Both the position numbers and the translations under genes were made by a program. The notes beneath the pieces are model-generated. The model was given only the letters and a program-made list of their open reading frames with translations, had not been told where the DNA came from and made no database searches. This document shows positions 21,905-30,605 of a DNA stretch of 34,916 bases, in pieces; positions within the stretch are counted from its first letter, which is position 1; every line of letters begins with the position of its first letter. The DNA lies in NCBI GenBank assembly GCA_016292635.1, contig JAEDIC010000020.1, positions 1 to 34,916 of the forward strand, read 5' to 3'. Origin of the DNA: Clostridia bacterium. GTDB taxonomy: Bacteria > Bacillota > Clostridia > Christensenellales > CAG-138.

Positions 21905-22543
21905 CTAATTTCTGCAGAATGCGGCAAGCTCACGGTCAAGGGCTGCGTAAAATGCCGACAGGTGAGCCCCGTCCACCAGCGCATGGTTGCAAAGTATGGA
22001 CACCGGCAGCATCTCCTTTCCGTCCAGCCTACGGTATTTGCCCCATGTTATGCGGGGATTGCTGTCCGCAGGGATGGGGGTGGGCTGGACGAGGGCCGTA
22101 AAGGACATGGTGGTAACTGTGGAGATAAATATCTGTGGCAGTATATCCTCGGTGTCGCCGCAGCCTGCGCCCTCGGCTATCTCCGCCTGATGGGCCAAAG
22201 CGACGGGCAGGAACTCATCAAAGGGCATGGCGGGGCAGAGGGTGCAGTAGCCGTATGTGCCGTCTCTGCGGGCCACGGTATGGGAGGTGGTGCAGGAGGA
22301 ATATTCTATTATGCCTCCGTCCAGTATACGGCGGCGCAGTTCGGGTATGGAGTTTGCGGCCCTGGCGGCACACCACATTATGGACATGAAGAGGGGATAG
22401 CCCTTTGCCTTTACCCTGTGGAGAAAGTCCGTAATGTCCACATCCACCGTTACTCCAACGTAAGGGTTGGCGTATGCGCTGAACATAGCGAAATGCTCCG
22501 CCCTGCTGTATTCTTCCATGTTAAGCTTTATGTAGTCTGCCAT
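21905..22543 (-). CDS. chloramphenicol acetyltransferase-like acyltransferase
   Basis: A 212-residue protein of the CAT fold. ATG 22543 is chosen because MADYIKLNMEEYSRAEHFAMF is the usual start (compare 'W-R-EHF--Y' of CATs) and GGAG lies upstream; the longer frame is not needed. The catalytic motif HHxxxDGxH appears as NHALVDGAH, with His187 as the base. The N-terminal Trp/Arg pattern and several chloramphenicol-pocket positions are not those of true CATs, so it is better read as an O- or N-acetyltransferase of unknown substrate. It is the last gene of a reverse-strand operon, 20 nt after the DUF5131 gene. Confidence 0.85.
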   Translation of the reverse strand: MADYIKLNMEEYSRAEHFAMFSAYANPYVGVTVDVDITDFLHRVKAKGYPLFMSIMWCAARAANSIPELRRRILDGGIIEYSSCTTSHTVARRDGTYGYCTLCPAMPFDEFLPVALAHQAEIAEGAGCGDTEDILPQIFISTVTTMSFTALVQPTPIPADSNPRITWGKYRRLDGKEMLPVSILCNHALVDGAHLSAFYAALDRELAAFCRN

Positions 22544-22563
22544 GTGTTTCTCCGTTAAGTATA

Positions 22564-23277
22564 TTAAAAATGCAAGTCTATATTCGCTTTGCGGGCTTGA
22601 GAGCAGAGGTATTTTGTGGGGATGGTGTACCGCTTGCCATCCTTTACAAAATGGGTGCCGCATTGACGAAACTCAAAGCTGACGCAGGAGTCTTCGCATT
22701 GGCGGCGCACATCCAGCACCCAGTCATAATTGAGGGGCCTTGCGTTTTTATCGGATTCGCCGCCCAGTACCACCAGCTCAACGCCGTCAAGATAGGGAGC
22801 AATGTTCACGGGGCCTATAAGGGGCTGAAGTATAATGTTTTTATGTTTTATGGGAAGGCGGGAAAAAAACGCCAGCTTTTCATCTGCATTTTGCTGATTT
22901 TCCACAGTACAGCCCACGGTTACGTTGTGGTAGCCCGCCCCCCAGTCGGGCGGTATGCAGTTCATAAAGCGGGTTATGCGTTTGGTAAGGAAGAGAAAAT
23001 CAAGATCCGGTCGGGCGCGTATTGCTTCCCAGCATGGGGGGCGCCACGGGTCCGCGTCTTCAAGCAAAAAATCCGATGAAAAGCACAGGAATACCCTTTC
23101 GCCGGATTTGATTTTATATCCGCCATTTTTATCCCTTTTAAGGGGAGCGTCAAAGGACTTTGAGGGGATTACCGCATCGCTGCTCTCGCCGCGCCTTGCG
23201 CGGCCCTTGTGAATGTAGCAGTATTTACAGCCCTCGCTGCACCTGTGGCAGCCTTTCCATGGATTCCATACCGCCAT
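22564..23277 (-). CDS. DUF5131 / phage Gp37-Gp68 family protein
   Basis: A 237-residue protein starting at ATG 23277, whose first bases overlap the TGA of the lipoprotein gene. It opens MAVWNPWKGCHRCSEGCKYCY with Cys10, Cys13, Cys17 and Cys20, a pattern reminiscent of radical SAM or Fe-S proteins, and continues with FLCFSSDFLLEDAD, FLFLTKR, TVGCTVENQQNAD, LQPLIGP, VVLGGES and FEFRQCGTHFVKDGK, the conserved blocks of the Gp37/Gp68 family first seen in phages. No reaction has been established. Homologues occur on chromosomes as well as in phages, so it is weak evidence of transfer by itself. Confidence 0.85.
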   Translation of the reverse strand: MAVWNPWKGCHRCSEGCKYCYIHKGRARRGESSDAVIPSKSFDAPLKRDKNGGYKIKSGERVFLCFSSDFLLEDADPWRPPCWEAIRARPDLDFLFLTKRITRFMNCIPPDWGAGYHNVTVGCTVENQQNADEKLAFFSRLPIKHKNIILQPLIGPVNIAPYLDGVELVVLGGESDKNARPLNYDWVLDVRRQCEDSCVSFEFRQCGTHFVKDGKRYTIPTKYLCSQARKANIDLHF

Positions 23278-24086
23278 CAGAAGCCCACTCCGTATGTGCG
23301 TATCTCGGCGGTCTTTTCTGCGAGGTTTTCTATGGGCAGTTCCTTCATATGGACGGCGAAGTTTTTGCTTTCGCCGGGGTCAAGGGGGGCGTTTTTGGTG
23401 AAGTGCCATACGCCGAGAAGCTTGCCGTTTTCGTCGTAAAAGCCGGTGTAAACAAGATTCAGCGAGCATTCCCCTTCGGATTCAAGGGAGCCTGTCATGG
23501 TGGAAAAGCCGGGATAGTTGTCCGCAAGGAATATGCTCTTTGGGGTCACCCTTATGCGGGGGGCGTCGGTCTCCGCGCAGGTGAGCTCAACGGCAAGGGC
23601 GGCTGAGCCGGGGGTGAGGCTCTGGTCGGGATTCCACCAGGCGATAAAGCCGGTCTCTCCGGGCAGCAATACCGCTATATCGCTCATTACGGGCAGGTAT
23701 TCATGCTGCTGAGAGGCTCCGCCAACATTAAAGGACAGGGAAGCCCCGGTAAGCACCACGGGGCAGTTGCCGGTGTTTTCGTAAGCGGCTGCGCCGTAAA
23801 GGGTAGGGCCTTCGGCGCCGTCGAACACGTATGCCACCGTGTCCGCAACGGTTACCGCAGGGGCGGGGGCCTCGCCGGGCTCCATGGTTGCGGCAGGCTC
23901 TGAAACTGTCGTCACCTCAAGGCCCTGAACAGTGGAATCGGCGAAAGGCTCCGGCGTAGGGACAGAATTCATGCCCAGTGGATCAACGTCAAAGAGGGAG
24001 GCGGTGGTTTCCTCCTTTTTGTCGCAGCCGGTTATAAGGGCCATGGACATCAATATGCAAATGAATGTAAGCAAGGTATTTCTCAT
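23277..24086 (-). CDS. lipoprotein with Pro/Glu linker, function unknown
   Basis: A 269-residue lipoprotein: signal peptide MRNTLLTF..., lipobox ITGC (Cys21), an acidic and proline-rich linker (residues 22-80), then an all-beta region in which two Ig-like stretches can be guessed (residues 85-165 and 170-265, each with a strand-rich pattern such as PVVLTGASLSFNVGG and LDPGESKNFAVHM). This resembles FxLYD-type extracellular modules, with no sure family. It heads the operon with the DUF5131 and CAT-like genes and overlaps the former by TGATG. No SD is seen; the extended -10 ends 6 nt before the ATG, so the mRNA is probably leaderless. Confidence 0.75.
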   Translation of the reverse strand: MRNTLLTFICILMSMALITGCDKKEETTASLFDVDPLGMNSVPTPEPFADSTVQGLEVTTVSEPAATMEPGEAPAPAVTVADTVAYVFDGAEGPTLYGAAAYENTGNCPVVLTGASLSFNVGGASQQHEYLPVMSDIAVLLPGETGFIAWWNPDQSLTPGSAALAVELTCAETDAPRIRVTPKSIFLADNYPGFSTMTGSLESEGECSLNLVYTGFYDENGKLLGVWHFTKNAPLDPGESKNFAVHMKELPIENLAEKTAEIRTYGVGF

Positions 24087-24092
24087 ACCCGG

Positions 24093-24101
24093 ATTATACC
24101 A
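24093..24101 (-). promoter_or_regulatory. extended -10 promoter placed for a leaderless transcript
   Basis: Reverse strand TGGTATAAT (perfect) followed by 6 nt and the ATG at 24086. The distance matches a start at the A of the ATG. The remaining 240 bp to pgk hold no gene; TGATAAAAT at 24257-24265 is a possible pgk promoter. Confidence 0.6.
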
Positions 24102-24341
24102 TACTTTACGCCGGGTAGATACGAAAAAAAGGACGGAGCGTGAAACCTTCAGATTTTTTTTACAAAATGGCCGCCAAAACCCGCCTGTTTCTTATGGGAA
24201 AGGGGCGAGCTATTCAAATAAGCGATACAAAAGCGATATGCATATGGATAAAAGTGTGATAAAATAATCAAAGTAAGATTTATGATAATATGCCGGAATC
24301 TGGCGGTGCGGAGGACGGCTGAAATTTGGAGGTAAATAAAT

Positions 24342-25529
24342 ATGGCAAAAAAGACCATTCAGGATGTTGGCGTAAAGGGCCTTCGGGTGCTTGTCCGTGT
24401 GGATTACAACGTGCCCCTCGAAGAGGACGGCAGCATATCCGACGATAAGCGCATAGTGGCGTCCCTGCCCACGGTTAAGTATCTGCTGGACAACGGCGCA
24501 AAGGTCATACTCTGCTCCCATCTGGGCCGTCCCAAGGGGGAGCGCAGGATGGAGTTCTCCCTTGCTCCCGTTGCAAAGCGTCTTGAAGAGCTTCTGCCCG
24601 GCGTTAAGATCACCTTTGCACACGACTGTATAGGCGAAGAAGTCGAAAAGCTGGCCGCAGAGCTTAAAGAAGGCGAAATCCTGCTCCTTGAAAACCTTCG
24701 TTTCTACAAGGAAGAAGAGAAGAACGATCCCGAGTTTGCAAAAAAGCTTGCTTCCCTTGCGGAGCTTTATGTATCCGACGCTTTCGGCACAGTACATCGC
24801 GCCCATGCTTCCACCGTTGGCGTTGCGGCATATCTGCCTGCCGTTGCCGGCTTCCTTATCGGCAAGGAGCTGTCCGTAATGGGCGAAGCCCTTGAAAACC
24901 CCGTTCGTCCCCTTGTTGCCATATTGGGCGGCGCAAAGGTAAAGGATAAGATAGGCGTTATAACCAACCTGCTGAACAAGTGCGATACCCTCATCATCGG
25001 CGGCGGCATGGCCTATACCTTCTACAAGGCAAAGGGCTATGAGATCGGTACCTCCCTGCTGGATGAAGCCAATGTGGGCCTTGCTGCCGAGCTCATGGAA
25101 ACGGCAAAGGCCAAGGGCGTAAAGCTGATGCTGCCAGTTGACAACGTGGTCGCCACCGAATACAGCGAGGACGCGGAGCACAAGCAGGTTCCCGCTGATC
25201 AGTTCCCCGCCGACTGGATGGGCATGGATATAGGCGACAAGACCGCCGCCATGTTTGCCGAGGAAGTTAAAAAGGCCGGCACCGTTATCTGGAACGGCCC
25301 AATGGGCGTATTCGAATTCCCCGAGTTTGCCAAGGGCACCGCAGCGGTGGCTGCGGCCTGCGCCGAGTGCGATGGTATAACCATCGTTGGCGGCGGCGAT
25401 TCCGCCAGCGCCATCACTAAGCTGGGCTTTGCGGATAAGATTACCCATATTTCCACCGGCGGCGGCGCAAGCCTTGAGTTCCTCGAGGGCAAGACCCTTC
25501 CCGGCGTAGCTGCTCTGAACGACAAATAA
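24342..25529 (+). CDS. pgk: phosphoglycerate kinase
   Basis: A 395-residue glycolytic enzyme transferring phosphate from 1,3-bisphosphoglycerate to ADP. It has the PGK start (RVLVRVDYNVPL, signature residues 16-27), the substrate-binding HLGRPKG, the hinge region and the C-terminal GGGDSASA nucleotide-binding loop. The ATG follows SD TTGGAGG. It heads pgk-tpiA-gpmI. The gap gene, usual just upstream in Clostridia, is missing; a reverse-strand lipoprotein gene lies there instead. Confidence 0.98.
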   Translation: MAKKTIQDVGVKGLRVLVRVDYNVPLEEDGSISDDKRIVASLPTVKYLLDNGAKVILCSHLGRPKGERRMEFSLAPVAKRLEELLPGVKITFAHDCIGEEVEKLAAELKEGEILLLENLRFYKEEEKNDPEFAKKLASLAELYVSDAFGTVHRAHASTVGVAAYLPAVAGFLIGKELSVMGEALENPVRPLVAILGGAKVKDKIGVITNLLNKCDTLIIGGGMAYTFYKAKGYEIGTSLLDEANVGLAAELMETAKAKGVKLMLPVDNVVATEYSEDAEHKQVPADQFPADWMGMDIGDKTAAMFAEEVKKAGTVIWNGPMGVFEFPEFAKGTAAVAAACAECDGITIVGGGDSASAITKLGFADKITHISTGGGASLEFLEGKTLPGVAALNDK

Positions 25530-25561
25530 TAAAACTTTTACACAAGATCGGAGATATAACC

Positions 25562-26314
25562 ATGCGTAAACCCATCATTGCGGGAAACTGGAAGATGAAC
25601 ATGACCCCTGCCGAGGCGCAGGAGCTTATTGCCGCCCTGAAGCCCCTGGTTCAGGATGCAAAATGCGATGTGGTCATCTGCCCCCCTTATGTTGACCTTG
25701 CCCTCGCCGCAGAGCTTATAAAGGACAGCAACATCCGCCTCGGCGCCCAGAATATCCACTGGGCGGAAAAGGGCGCGTTCACCGGCGAAGTATCCGCCAA
25801 TATGCTCAAGGAGCTTGGCGTTGAGTTTGCCATAATCGGCCACAGCGAGCGCCGTCAGTACTTTGGCGAGACGGATGAAACCGTGAACGCCCGTGCAAAG
25901 GCCGCCATCGCCGCCGGCATCACCCCCATAATCTGCGTTGGCGAGAGCCTTGAGGAGCGGGAGGGCGGCAAGACCGAGGAAAAGGTAAAGACCCAGGTGG
26001 AAAAGGGCCTTGAAGGCATATCCGCAGAAGATGTTGCGAAGCTGGTCATCGCCTACGAGCCCATTTGGGCAATCGGCACCGGCAAAACCGCAACCGACGA
26101 GCAGGCAAACGAGACCATCGGCGTTATCCGCGGCACCGTTGCCCGTATATTCGGCTCCGATACCGCCGCGGCCATCCGCATACAGTACGGCGGAAGCATG
26201 AACCCAAAGAACGTTAAGGGCCTTATGGCTATGCCCGAGATAGACGGCGGCCTCATCGGCGGCGCCAGCCTGAAGGCTGTGGATTTCTCTCAGGTAGTTA
26301 ATTACGACGCATAA
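25562..26314 (+). CDS. tpiA: triosephosphate isomerase
   Basis: A 250-residue (beta/alpha)8 enzyme interconverting dihydroxyacetone phosphate and glyceraldehyde 3-phosphate. The catalytic Lys is in AGNWKMN, the electrophilic His in IIGHSERR, and the catalytic Glu in VIAYEPIWAIGTGK; the phosphate-binding GGS and GGASL loops are near the C-terminus. It sits 32 nt after pgk behind GGAGATATAACC. Confidence 0.98.
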   Translation: MRKPIIAGNWKMNMTPAEAQELIAALKPLVQDAKCDVVICPPYVDLALAAELIKDSNIRLGAQNIHWAEKGAFTGEVSANMLKELGVEFAIIGHSERRQYFGETDETVNARAKAAIAAGITPIICVGESLEEREGGKTEEKVKTQVEKGLEGISAEDVAKLVIAYEPIWAIGTGKTATDEQANETIGVIRGTVARIFGSDTAAAIRIQYGGSMNPKNVKGLMAMPEIDGGLIGGASLKAVDFSQVVNYDA

Positions 26315-26332
26315 TTTTTAAGGAGAACTGAC

Positions 26333-27877
26333 ATGAAGAAGCTTACCGCCCTCATAATACTGGATGGCTTTGGCCATAGGGAAAGCAAAGACGGCAACGC
26401 CATACTTACCGACGGCGCCGCCAACATAACCCGCCTTATGAATGAGTATCCCAACACGCTCATAGCCGCCTCCGGCGAGGATGTGGGCCTGCCTGACGGG
26501 CAGATGGGCAACTCCGAGGTGGGTCACCTGAATATCGGCGCGGGCCGCATAGTGTATCAGGAGCTTACCCGCATAACCAAGTCCATCCGCGAGGGCGGCT
26601 TCTTTGAGAATGAGGCGTTCCTAGGCGCCGTGGAAAACTGCAAAAAGCACGATTCTGCCCTGCATATATACGGCCTCACCGGCCCCGGCGGCGTTCACAG
26701 CCACCAGAACCACTTCTTCGGTCTGCTGGAGCTTGCAAAGCGCAGCGGCCTTGAAAAGGTGTATGTCCATTGCTTCATGGATGGGCGCGACGTGCCCCCA
26801 GAGAGCGGCAAGGGCTATATAGAGCACTATCAGCAGAAGATGGCGGAAATCGGCGTTGGAAAGATCGCCACCGTGATGGGGCGCTATTACGCCATGGATA
26901 GGGACAACCGCTATGAGCGTGTGGAAAAGGCATACGCCGCGCTGGTTTGCGGCGAGGGCGTATACGCCGCGGATCCCGTTCAGGCAATGCAGGACTCCTA
27001 CGACGCAGGCGTGACGGACGAATTCGTGCTGCCGGTTGTAATAACCGAAAACGGCGCGCCCGTTGCCACTATAAAGGCAAACGACAGCGTGATCTTCTAC
27101 AACTTCCGTCCCGACAGGGCCCGCGAGATTACCCGATCCTTTATCTTTGAGGATTTCGATGGCTTTGAGCGTAAAAAAGGCTTCTTCCCCCTGTATTATG
27201 TATGCATGACCCAGTATGACAAGACCTTCGGCGATAGGGTGCATATCGCCTTCAAGCCGGAGCATCTTGACAATACTCTGGGCGAATATCTTGCCGCTTC
27301 CGGCAAGGCCCAGCTTCGCATTGCGGAGACTGAAAAGTATGCCCACGTTACCTTCTTCTTCAACGGCGGCGTGGAAGCCCCCAATGAAAACGAAGACCGC
27401 TGCCTTATTCCCTCTCCCAAGGTTGCCACTTACGATCTGCAGCCCGAGATGAGCGCATACCAGGTTGCTGAGGAGGCGGTCAAGCGCATAGAGAGCGGCA
27501 AGTACGATGTGATGATACTGAACTTTGCCAATCCCGACATGGTGGGCCATACCGGCGTTATGGAGGCGGCGGTAAAGGCGGTTCACGCCGTGGATGAATG
27601 CACCGGCAAGGTGGTAGAGGCCATACTCAAGGCGGGCGGCCGTGCCATCATTACCGCGGACCACGGCAATTGCGAGCGTATGTACGATGATGACGGCGTT
27701 ACTCCCTTCACCGCCCATACCACCCTGCCCGTGCCCGTAATACTGGTTGACCCCGAAAAGAAGGACGCAAAGCTCCGCACAGACGGCAGACTTTCAGACC
27801 TTGCCCCAACCATGCTGTCCCTTATGGGAATGGCTATCCCTGCCGAGATGACCGGAAGCAGCCTTATAGTGGACTAA
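26333..27877 (+). CDS. gpmI: 2,3-bisphosphoglycerate-independent phosphoglycerate mutase
   Basis: A 514-residue Mn-dependent mutase of the alkaline phosphatase fold, starting 18 nt after tpiA behind AAGGAG. It has the first metal Asp in ILDGFG, the phosphorylated Ser61 in QMGNSEVGH, the HSHQNH-like substrate region (GGVHSHQNHFFGL), FMDGRDVPP, FYNFRPDRAREIT and the C-terminal metal cluster ADHGNCE. It converts 3- to 2-phosphoglycerate. Enolase, often next, is not here; a terminator and a new promoter follow. Confidence 0.98.
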   Translation: MKKLTALIILDGFGHRESKDGNAILTDGAANITRLMNEYPNTLIAASGEDVGLPDGQMGNSEVGHLNIGAGRIVYQELTRITKSIREGGFFENEAFLGAVENCKKHDSALHIYGLTGPGGVHSHQNHFFGLLELAKRSGLEKVYVHCFMDGRDVPPESGKGYIEHYQQKMAEIGVGKIATVMGRYYAMDRDNRYERVEKAYAALVCGEGVYAADPVQAMQDSYDAGVTDEFVLPVVITENGAPVATIKANDSVIFYNFRPDRAREITRSFIFEDFDGFERKKGFFPLYYVCMTQYDKTFGDRVHIAFKPEHLDNTLGEYLAASGKAQLRIAETEKYAHVTFFFNGGVEAPNENEDRCLIPSPKVATYDLQPEMSAYQVAEEAVKRIESGKYDVMILNFANPDMVGHTGVMEAAVKAVHAVDECTGKVVEAILKAGGRAIITADHGNCERMYDDDGVTPFTAHTTLPVPVILVDPEKKDAKLRTDGRLSDLAPTMLSLMGMAIPAEMTGSSLIVD

Positions 27878-27924
27878 AGGAAGCAAAGAAGGGACTGTTT
27901 GTCTCAAAATGGAAGAAAAAATCC

Positions 27925-27944
27925 AAAAAGCATATGGCTTTTTT
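27925..27944 (+). terminator. intrinsic terminator after gpmI
   Basis: AAAAAGC and GCTTTTT pair around ATATG with a further T at the end. Confidence 0.75.
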
Positions 27945-27954
27945 ACAGAATGCG

Positions 27955-27963
27955 TGGTATAAT
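27955..27963 (+). promoter_or_regulatory. extended -10 promoter of secG, with hairpin leader
   Basis: TGGTATAAT is a perfect extended -10. The predicted start (about 27970) falls in a hairpin, CTTTCGC (27966-27972) with GCGAAAG (27981-27987), placed ahead of the secG SD. Confidence 0.65.
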
Positions 27964-28012
27964 AGCTTTCGCGTTCCATAGCGAAAGTATTCCATGGGAG
28001 GAAGTATATATA

Positions 28013-28252
28013 ATGGAAACTCTGAACACAATCCTTAATATCGTACTCATTATCTGCTCTATCGCCCTTATCGCGGTAGTGCTTATGCAGCAGACCAAGA
28101 GCGGCGGCCTCGGCGGCGCTTTCGGCGGCGATACCCAGTCCTTCACTGCCCGCGGACAGGCGGCCAGCAAGGAAGCAAAGCTTCAGAAGATCACTAAGAT
28201 ACTGGCGATTGTTATTGCAGTTATCGCAATTGCAATGACCATCATCAACTGA
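28013..28252 (+). CDS. secG: preprotein translocase subunit SecG
   Basis: A 79-residue membrane protein: helix 1 at residues 4-26 (LNTILNIVLIICSIALIAVVLMQQ), the glycine-rich loop SGGLGGAFGG and helix 2 at residues 58-78. This is the usual SecG plan. It stimulates SecYEG/SecA translocation by supporting SecA cycling. ATG 28013 follows GGGAGG. It sits upstream of rnr-smpB as in other Clostridia. Confidence 0.95.
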   Translation: METLNTILNIVLIICSIALIAVVLMQQTKSGGLGGAFGGDTQSFTARGQAASKEAKLQKITKILAIVIAVIAIAMTIIN

Positions 28253-28271
28253 TTTCTTACGGCTTTCAGCA

Positions 28272-28305
28272 AGGGGGTGTGCCGATGGGGCATACCCTCT
28301 TTTGG
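28272..28305 (+). terminator. intrinsic terminator after secG
   Basis: AGGGGGTGTGCC (28272-28283) pairs with GGGCATACCCTCT (28288-28300) around a short loop, followed by T4-GG-T3. The start codon of rnr lies 40 nt further on. Confidence 0.75.
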
Positions 28306-28343
28306 TTTGTAAAAGAAAAAGGAGAAATAAAGCACACTAAAGC

Positions 28344-30605
28344 ATGAAAGAACAGATTCTCGACCTTATACGCAGCACAGGCCGCCCAATGGATGGGGAG
28401 GAAATACTCAGCGGCACAGGCGGCGGTGAAGACGCCGTGCGCTCTGCCCTGGAGGAGCTTTCCATTACGGGCCGCGTAATGATAACCCGAAAGGGCAGGG
28501 CCGCGTTGCCGGAGCAGCTTGGCCTTATCTATGGCAGGGTTCAGTGCAATGCCCGTGGTTATGGCTTTTTTATCCCCGCGGACGGCAGCGGCGATATGTT
28601 CATTTCCGCCGAGGGGATGAACGGCGCTCTCCATGGAGACATGGCCTTTGCTCGTCGGGTGGATAGGGGCGGACGTGGCAGCAGCGACCGATGTGAGATA
28701 ACCGCTGTTGTAAAGCGGGCTTCCGACAGGCTTACCGGCACGTTTGAAAGCGACGGGGAGTTCGGCGGCTATGTTATACCCGACGACCCACGGGTATCCG
28801 TGGACGCAATGATACCCATGAAGAACGTGAACGGCGCAAAGCACGGGGATAAGGTGGTGGCGAGGATACTTCAGTATCCCGGCTCCCGCCGCCCCATGAT
28901 AGGCGCAATAACGGAAATATTGGGCAAAACCGGGGACAAGGGCATGGACATACTGTCCATTATCCGCCGCCTTGAGCTGCCGGATGAGTTTTCCTCCGCC
29001 GCCATAAAGCAGGCCAAAGCCCTGGGCAAGTACATATCCGATGAGGACATAAAGGGCCGAAGGGACTTTCGCGGCATACTTACCGTTACTATAGACGGGG
29101 CGGACGCAAAGGACCTTGACGATGCCGTATCCCTTGAGCGCACACCAAAGGGCCTGTTCCGGCTTGGGGTGCATATTGCGGACGTGAGCCACTATGTACG
29201 CGCGGGCGGAGCAATAGACAAGGAGGCTTACAAGCGGGGCACCAGCGTGTACTTCCCCGACAGGGTGCTGCCCATGCTGCCGAAGGAGTTGAGCAATGGC
29301 CTCTGTTCGCTGAATCCAAACGAGGATAAGCTGGCCCTTTCCTGCGTTATGGATATAGACCGGCGGGGCAAAGTGGTAAAGCACAGCATATGCGAAAGCG
29401 TTATATGCTCGGACAGGCGGCTTACATACGAGGATGTAAACGCCATGTTCGAGGGGGATAAGGCGCTTAGGAATAAGTACAGTGACGTTTTGCCCATGCT
29501 CATGGAGATGCGGGAACTTATGGGCATACTGCGGGAAAGAAGAGATGCCCGGGGCTCAATAGATTTTGACCTGCCCGAAGCAAAGATAATACTTGACAAG
29601 CAGGGCCATGCGGAGGATGTACAGCTGTATGTACGGGGCGAGGCCAATAAGATGATAGAGGAATTCATGCTGGCGGCAAACGAAACTGTGGCCCGCCACG
29701 GGGTGGAGAAAAATATACCCCTCATGTACCGTGTGCATCATCCTCCCGAGGAGAGTCGTATGGAGGATCTGAATGAGTTTCTAAATACATTGGGCTACGG
29801 CATACGGAGCACTGAAAACCTGAGACCCTCCGCCGTTCAGCGGGTGTTGAGGCAGGCGGCGGGCAGCCCGGAAGAAAGCATAGTGAGCCGGGTCACCCTA
29901 CGCGCCATGTCAAAGGCAAGATACAGCCCGGATTGCGATGGACATTTCGGCCTTGCGGCTGAGTGCTACTGTCACTTTACCTCTCCCATTCGCCGCTATC
30001 CTGACCTTATGGTGCACAGGGCGCTGAAGGATGCGCTGCATGGGCGGCTGAACGAGAAAAAACGCAAAAGCTGGCTGTCCCGCTTGCCCGAGGCATCCAA
30101 CCACTGCTCTGACAGGGAGATAGCCGCAGTTGAGGCGGAGCGGGCGGCGGATGACCTTAAGAAATGCGAATACATGAAAGACCACCTTGGGGAGGAGTTC
30201 GAGGGGATCATCTCCGGCGTTGTGCAGCAGGGCTTCTTTGTGGAGCTTCCAAATACCGTTGAGGGATTGGTTCGTGTATCAACATTGCTGGACGACAGGT
30301 ATTTCCTTGAGGAAAAGCGCCATCGCCTGGTGGGCCGCGGCGGAAGGCAGTTCCGCCTTGGAGACCCTGTGCGGGTAAAGGCCATGGCGGCTGACATGGA
30401 GACGGGCAAGATAGATTTTGAGCTTTGCGAGGAGCGCAGGGCGCATACCGCTCGGCATACGGGCCGCAAAAAGACCACCCCAAGGTCGACAGAGCGGCAA
30501 AAGGATGGTAAAATATCTATTCATAAGGGCAAGAGAGGGGGCAGCCGAGGTGGCCGAAAAAAAGGGAACAAAAAGGCTGGCAGAAAACCGCAAGGCACGC
30601 CATGA
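28344..30605 (+). CDS. rnr: ribonuclease R
   Basis: A 753-residue 3'-5' exoribonuclease. Domain order: N-terminal winged helix (residues 1-55), cold-shock domains (GRVQCNARGYGFFIP and a second one to ~190), the RNB catalytic domain with DGADAKDLDDAVSL (metal-binding Asps), an S1 domain (EFEGIISGVVQQGFFVEL, ~615-690) and a Lys/Arg-rich tail. It degrades structured RNA and, in other bacteria, non-stop mRNAs released by trans-translation, together with SmpB and tmRNA encoded just downstream. The start codon has a poor SD: the AAAGGAG at 28318 is about 19 nt away, and no in-frame start fits better. Its end overlaps smpB by 56 nt. Confidence 0.96.
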   Translation: MKEQILDLIRSTGRPMDGEEILSGTGGGEDAVRSALEELSITGRVMITRKGRAALPEQLGLIYGRVQCNARGYGFFIPADGSGDMFISAEGMNGALHGDMAFARRVDRGGRGSSDRCEITAVVKRASDRLTGTFESDGEFGGYVIPDDPRVSVDAMIPMKNVNGAKHGDKVVARILQYPGSRRPMIGAITEILGKTGDKGMDILSIIRRLELPDEFSSAAIKQAKALGKYISDEDIKGRRDFRGILTVTIDGADAKDLDDAVSLERTPKGLFRLGVHIADVSHYVRAGGAIDKEAYKRGTSVYFPDRVLPMLPKELSNGLCSLNPNEDKLALSCVMDIDRRGKVVKHSICESVICSDRRLTYEDVNAMFEGDKALRNKYSDVLPMLMEMRELMGILRERRDARGSIDFDLPEAKIILDKQGHAEDVQLYVRGEANKMIEEFMLAANETVARHGVEKNIPLMYRVHHPPEESRMEDLNEFLNTLGYGIRSTENLRPSAVQRVLRQAAGSPEESIVSRVTLRAMSKARYSPDCDGHFGLAAECYCHFTSPIRRYPDLMVHRALKDALHGRLNEKKRKSWLSRLPEASNHCSDREIAAVEAERAADDLKKCEYMKDHLGEEFEGIISGVVQQGFFVELPNTVEGLVRVSTLLDDRYFLEEKRHRLVGRGGRQFRLGDPVRVKAMAADMETGKIDFELCEERRAHTARHTGRKKTTPRSTERQKDGKISIHKGKRGGSRGGRKKGNKKAGRKPQGTP

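Noticed and set aside
21905..22543. Chloramphenicol resistance gene
   Set aside because: It has the CAT fold and catalytic His, but sits in an ordinary chromosomal operon and differs in substrate-pocket positions; resistance cannot be claimed.
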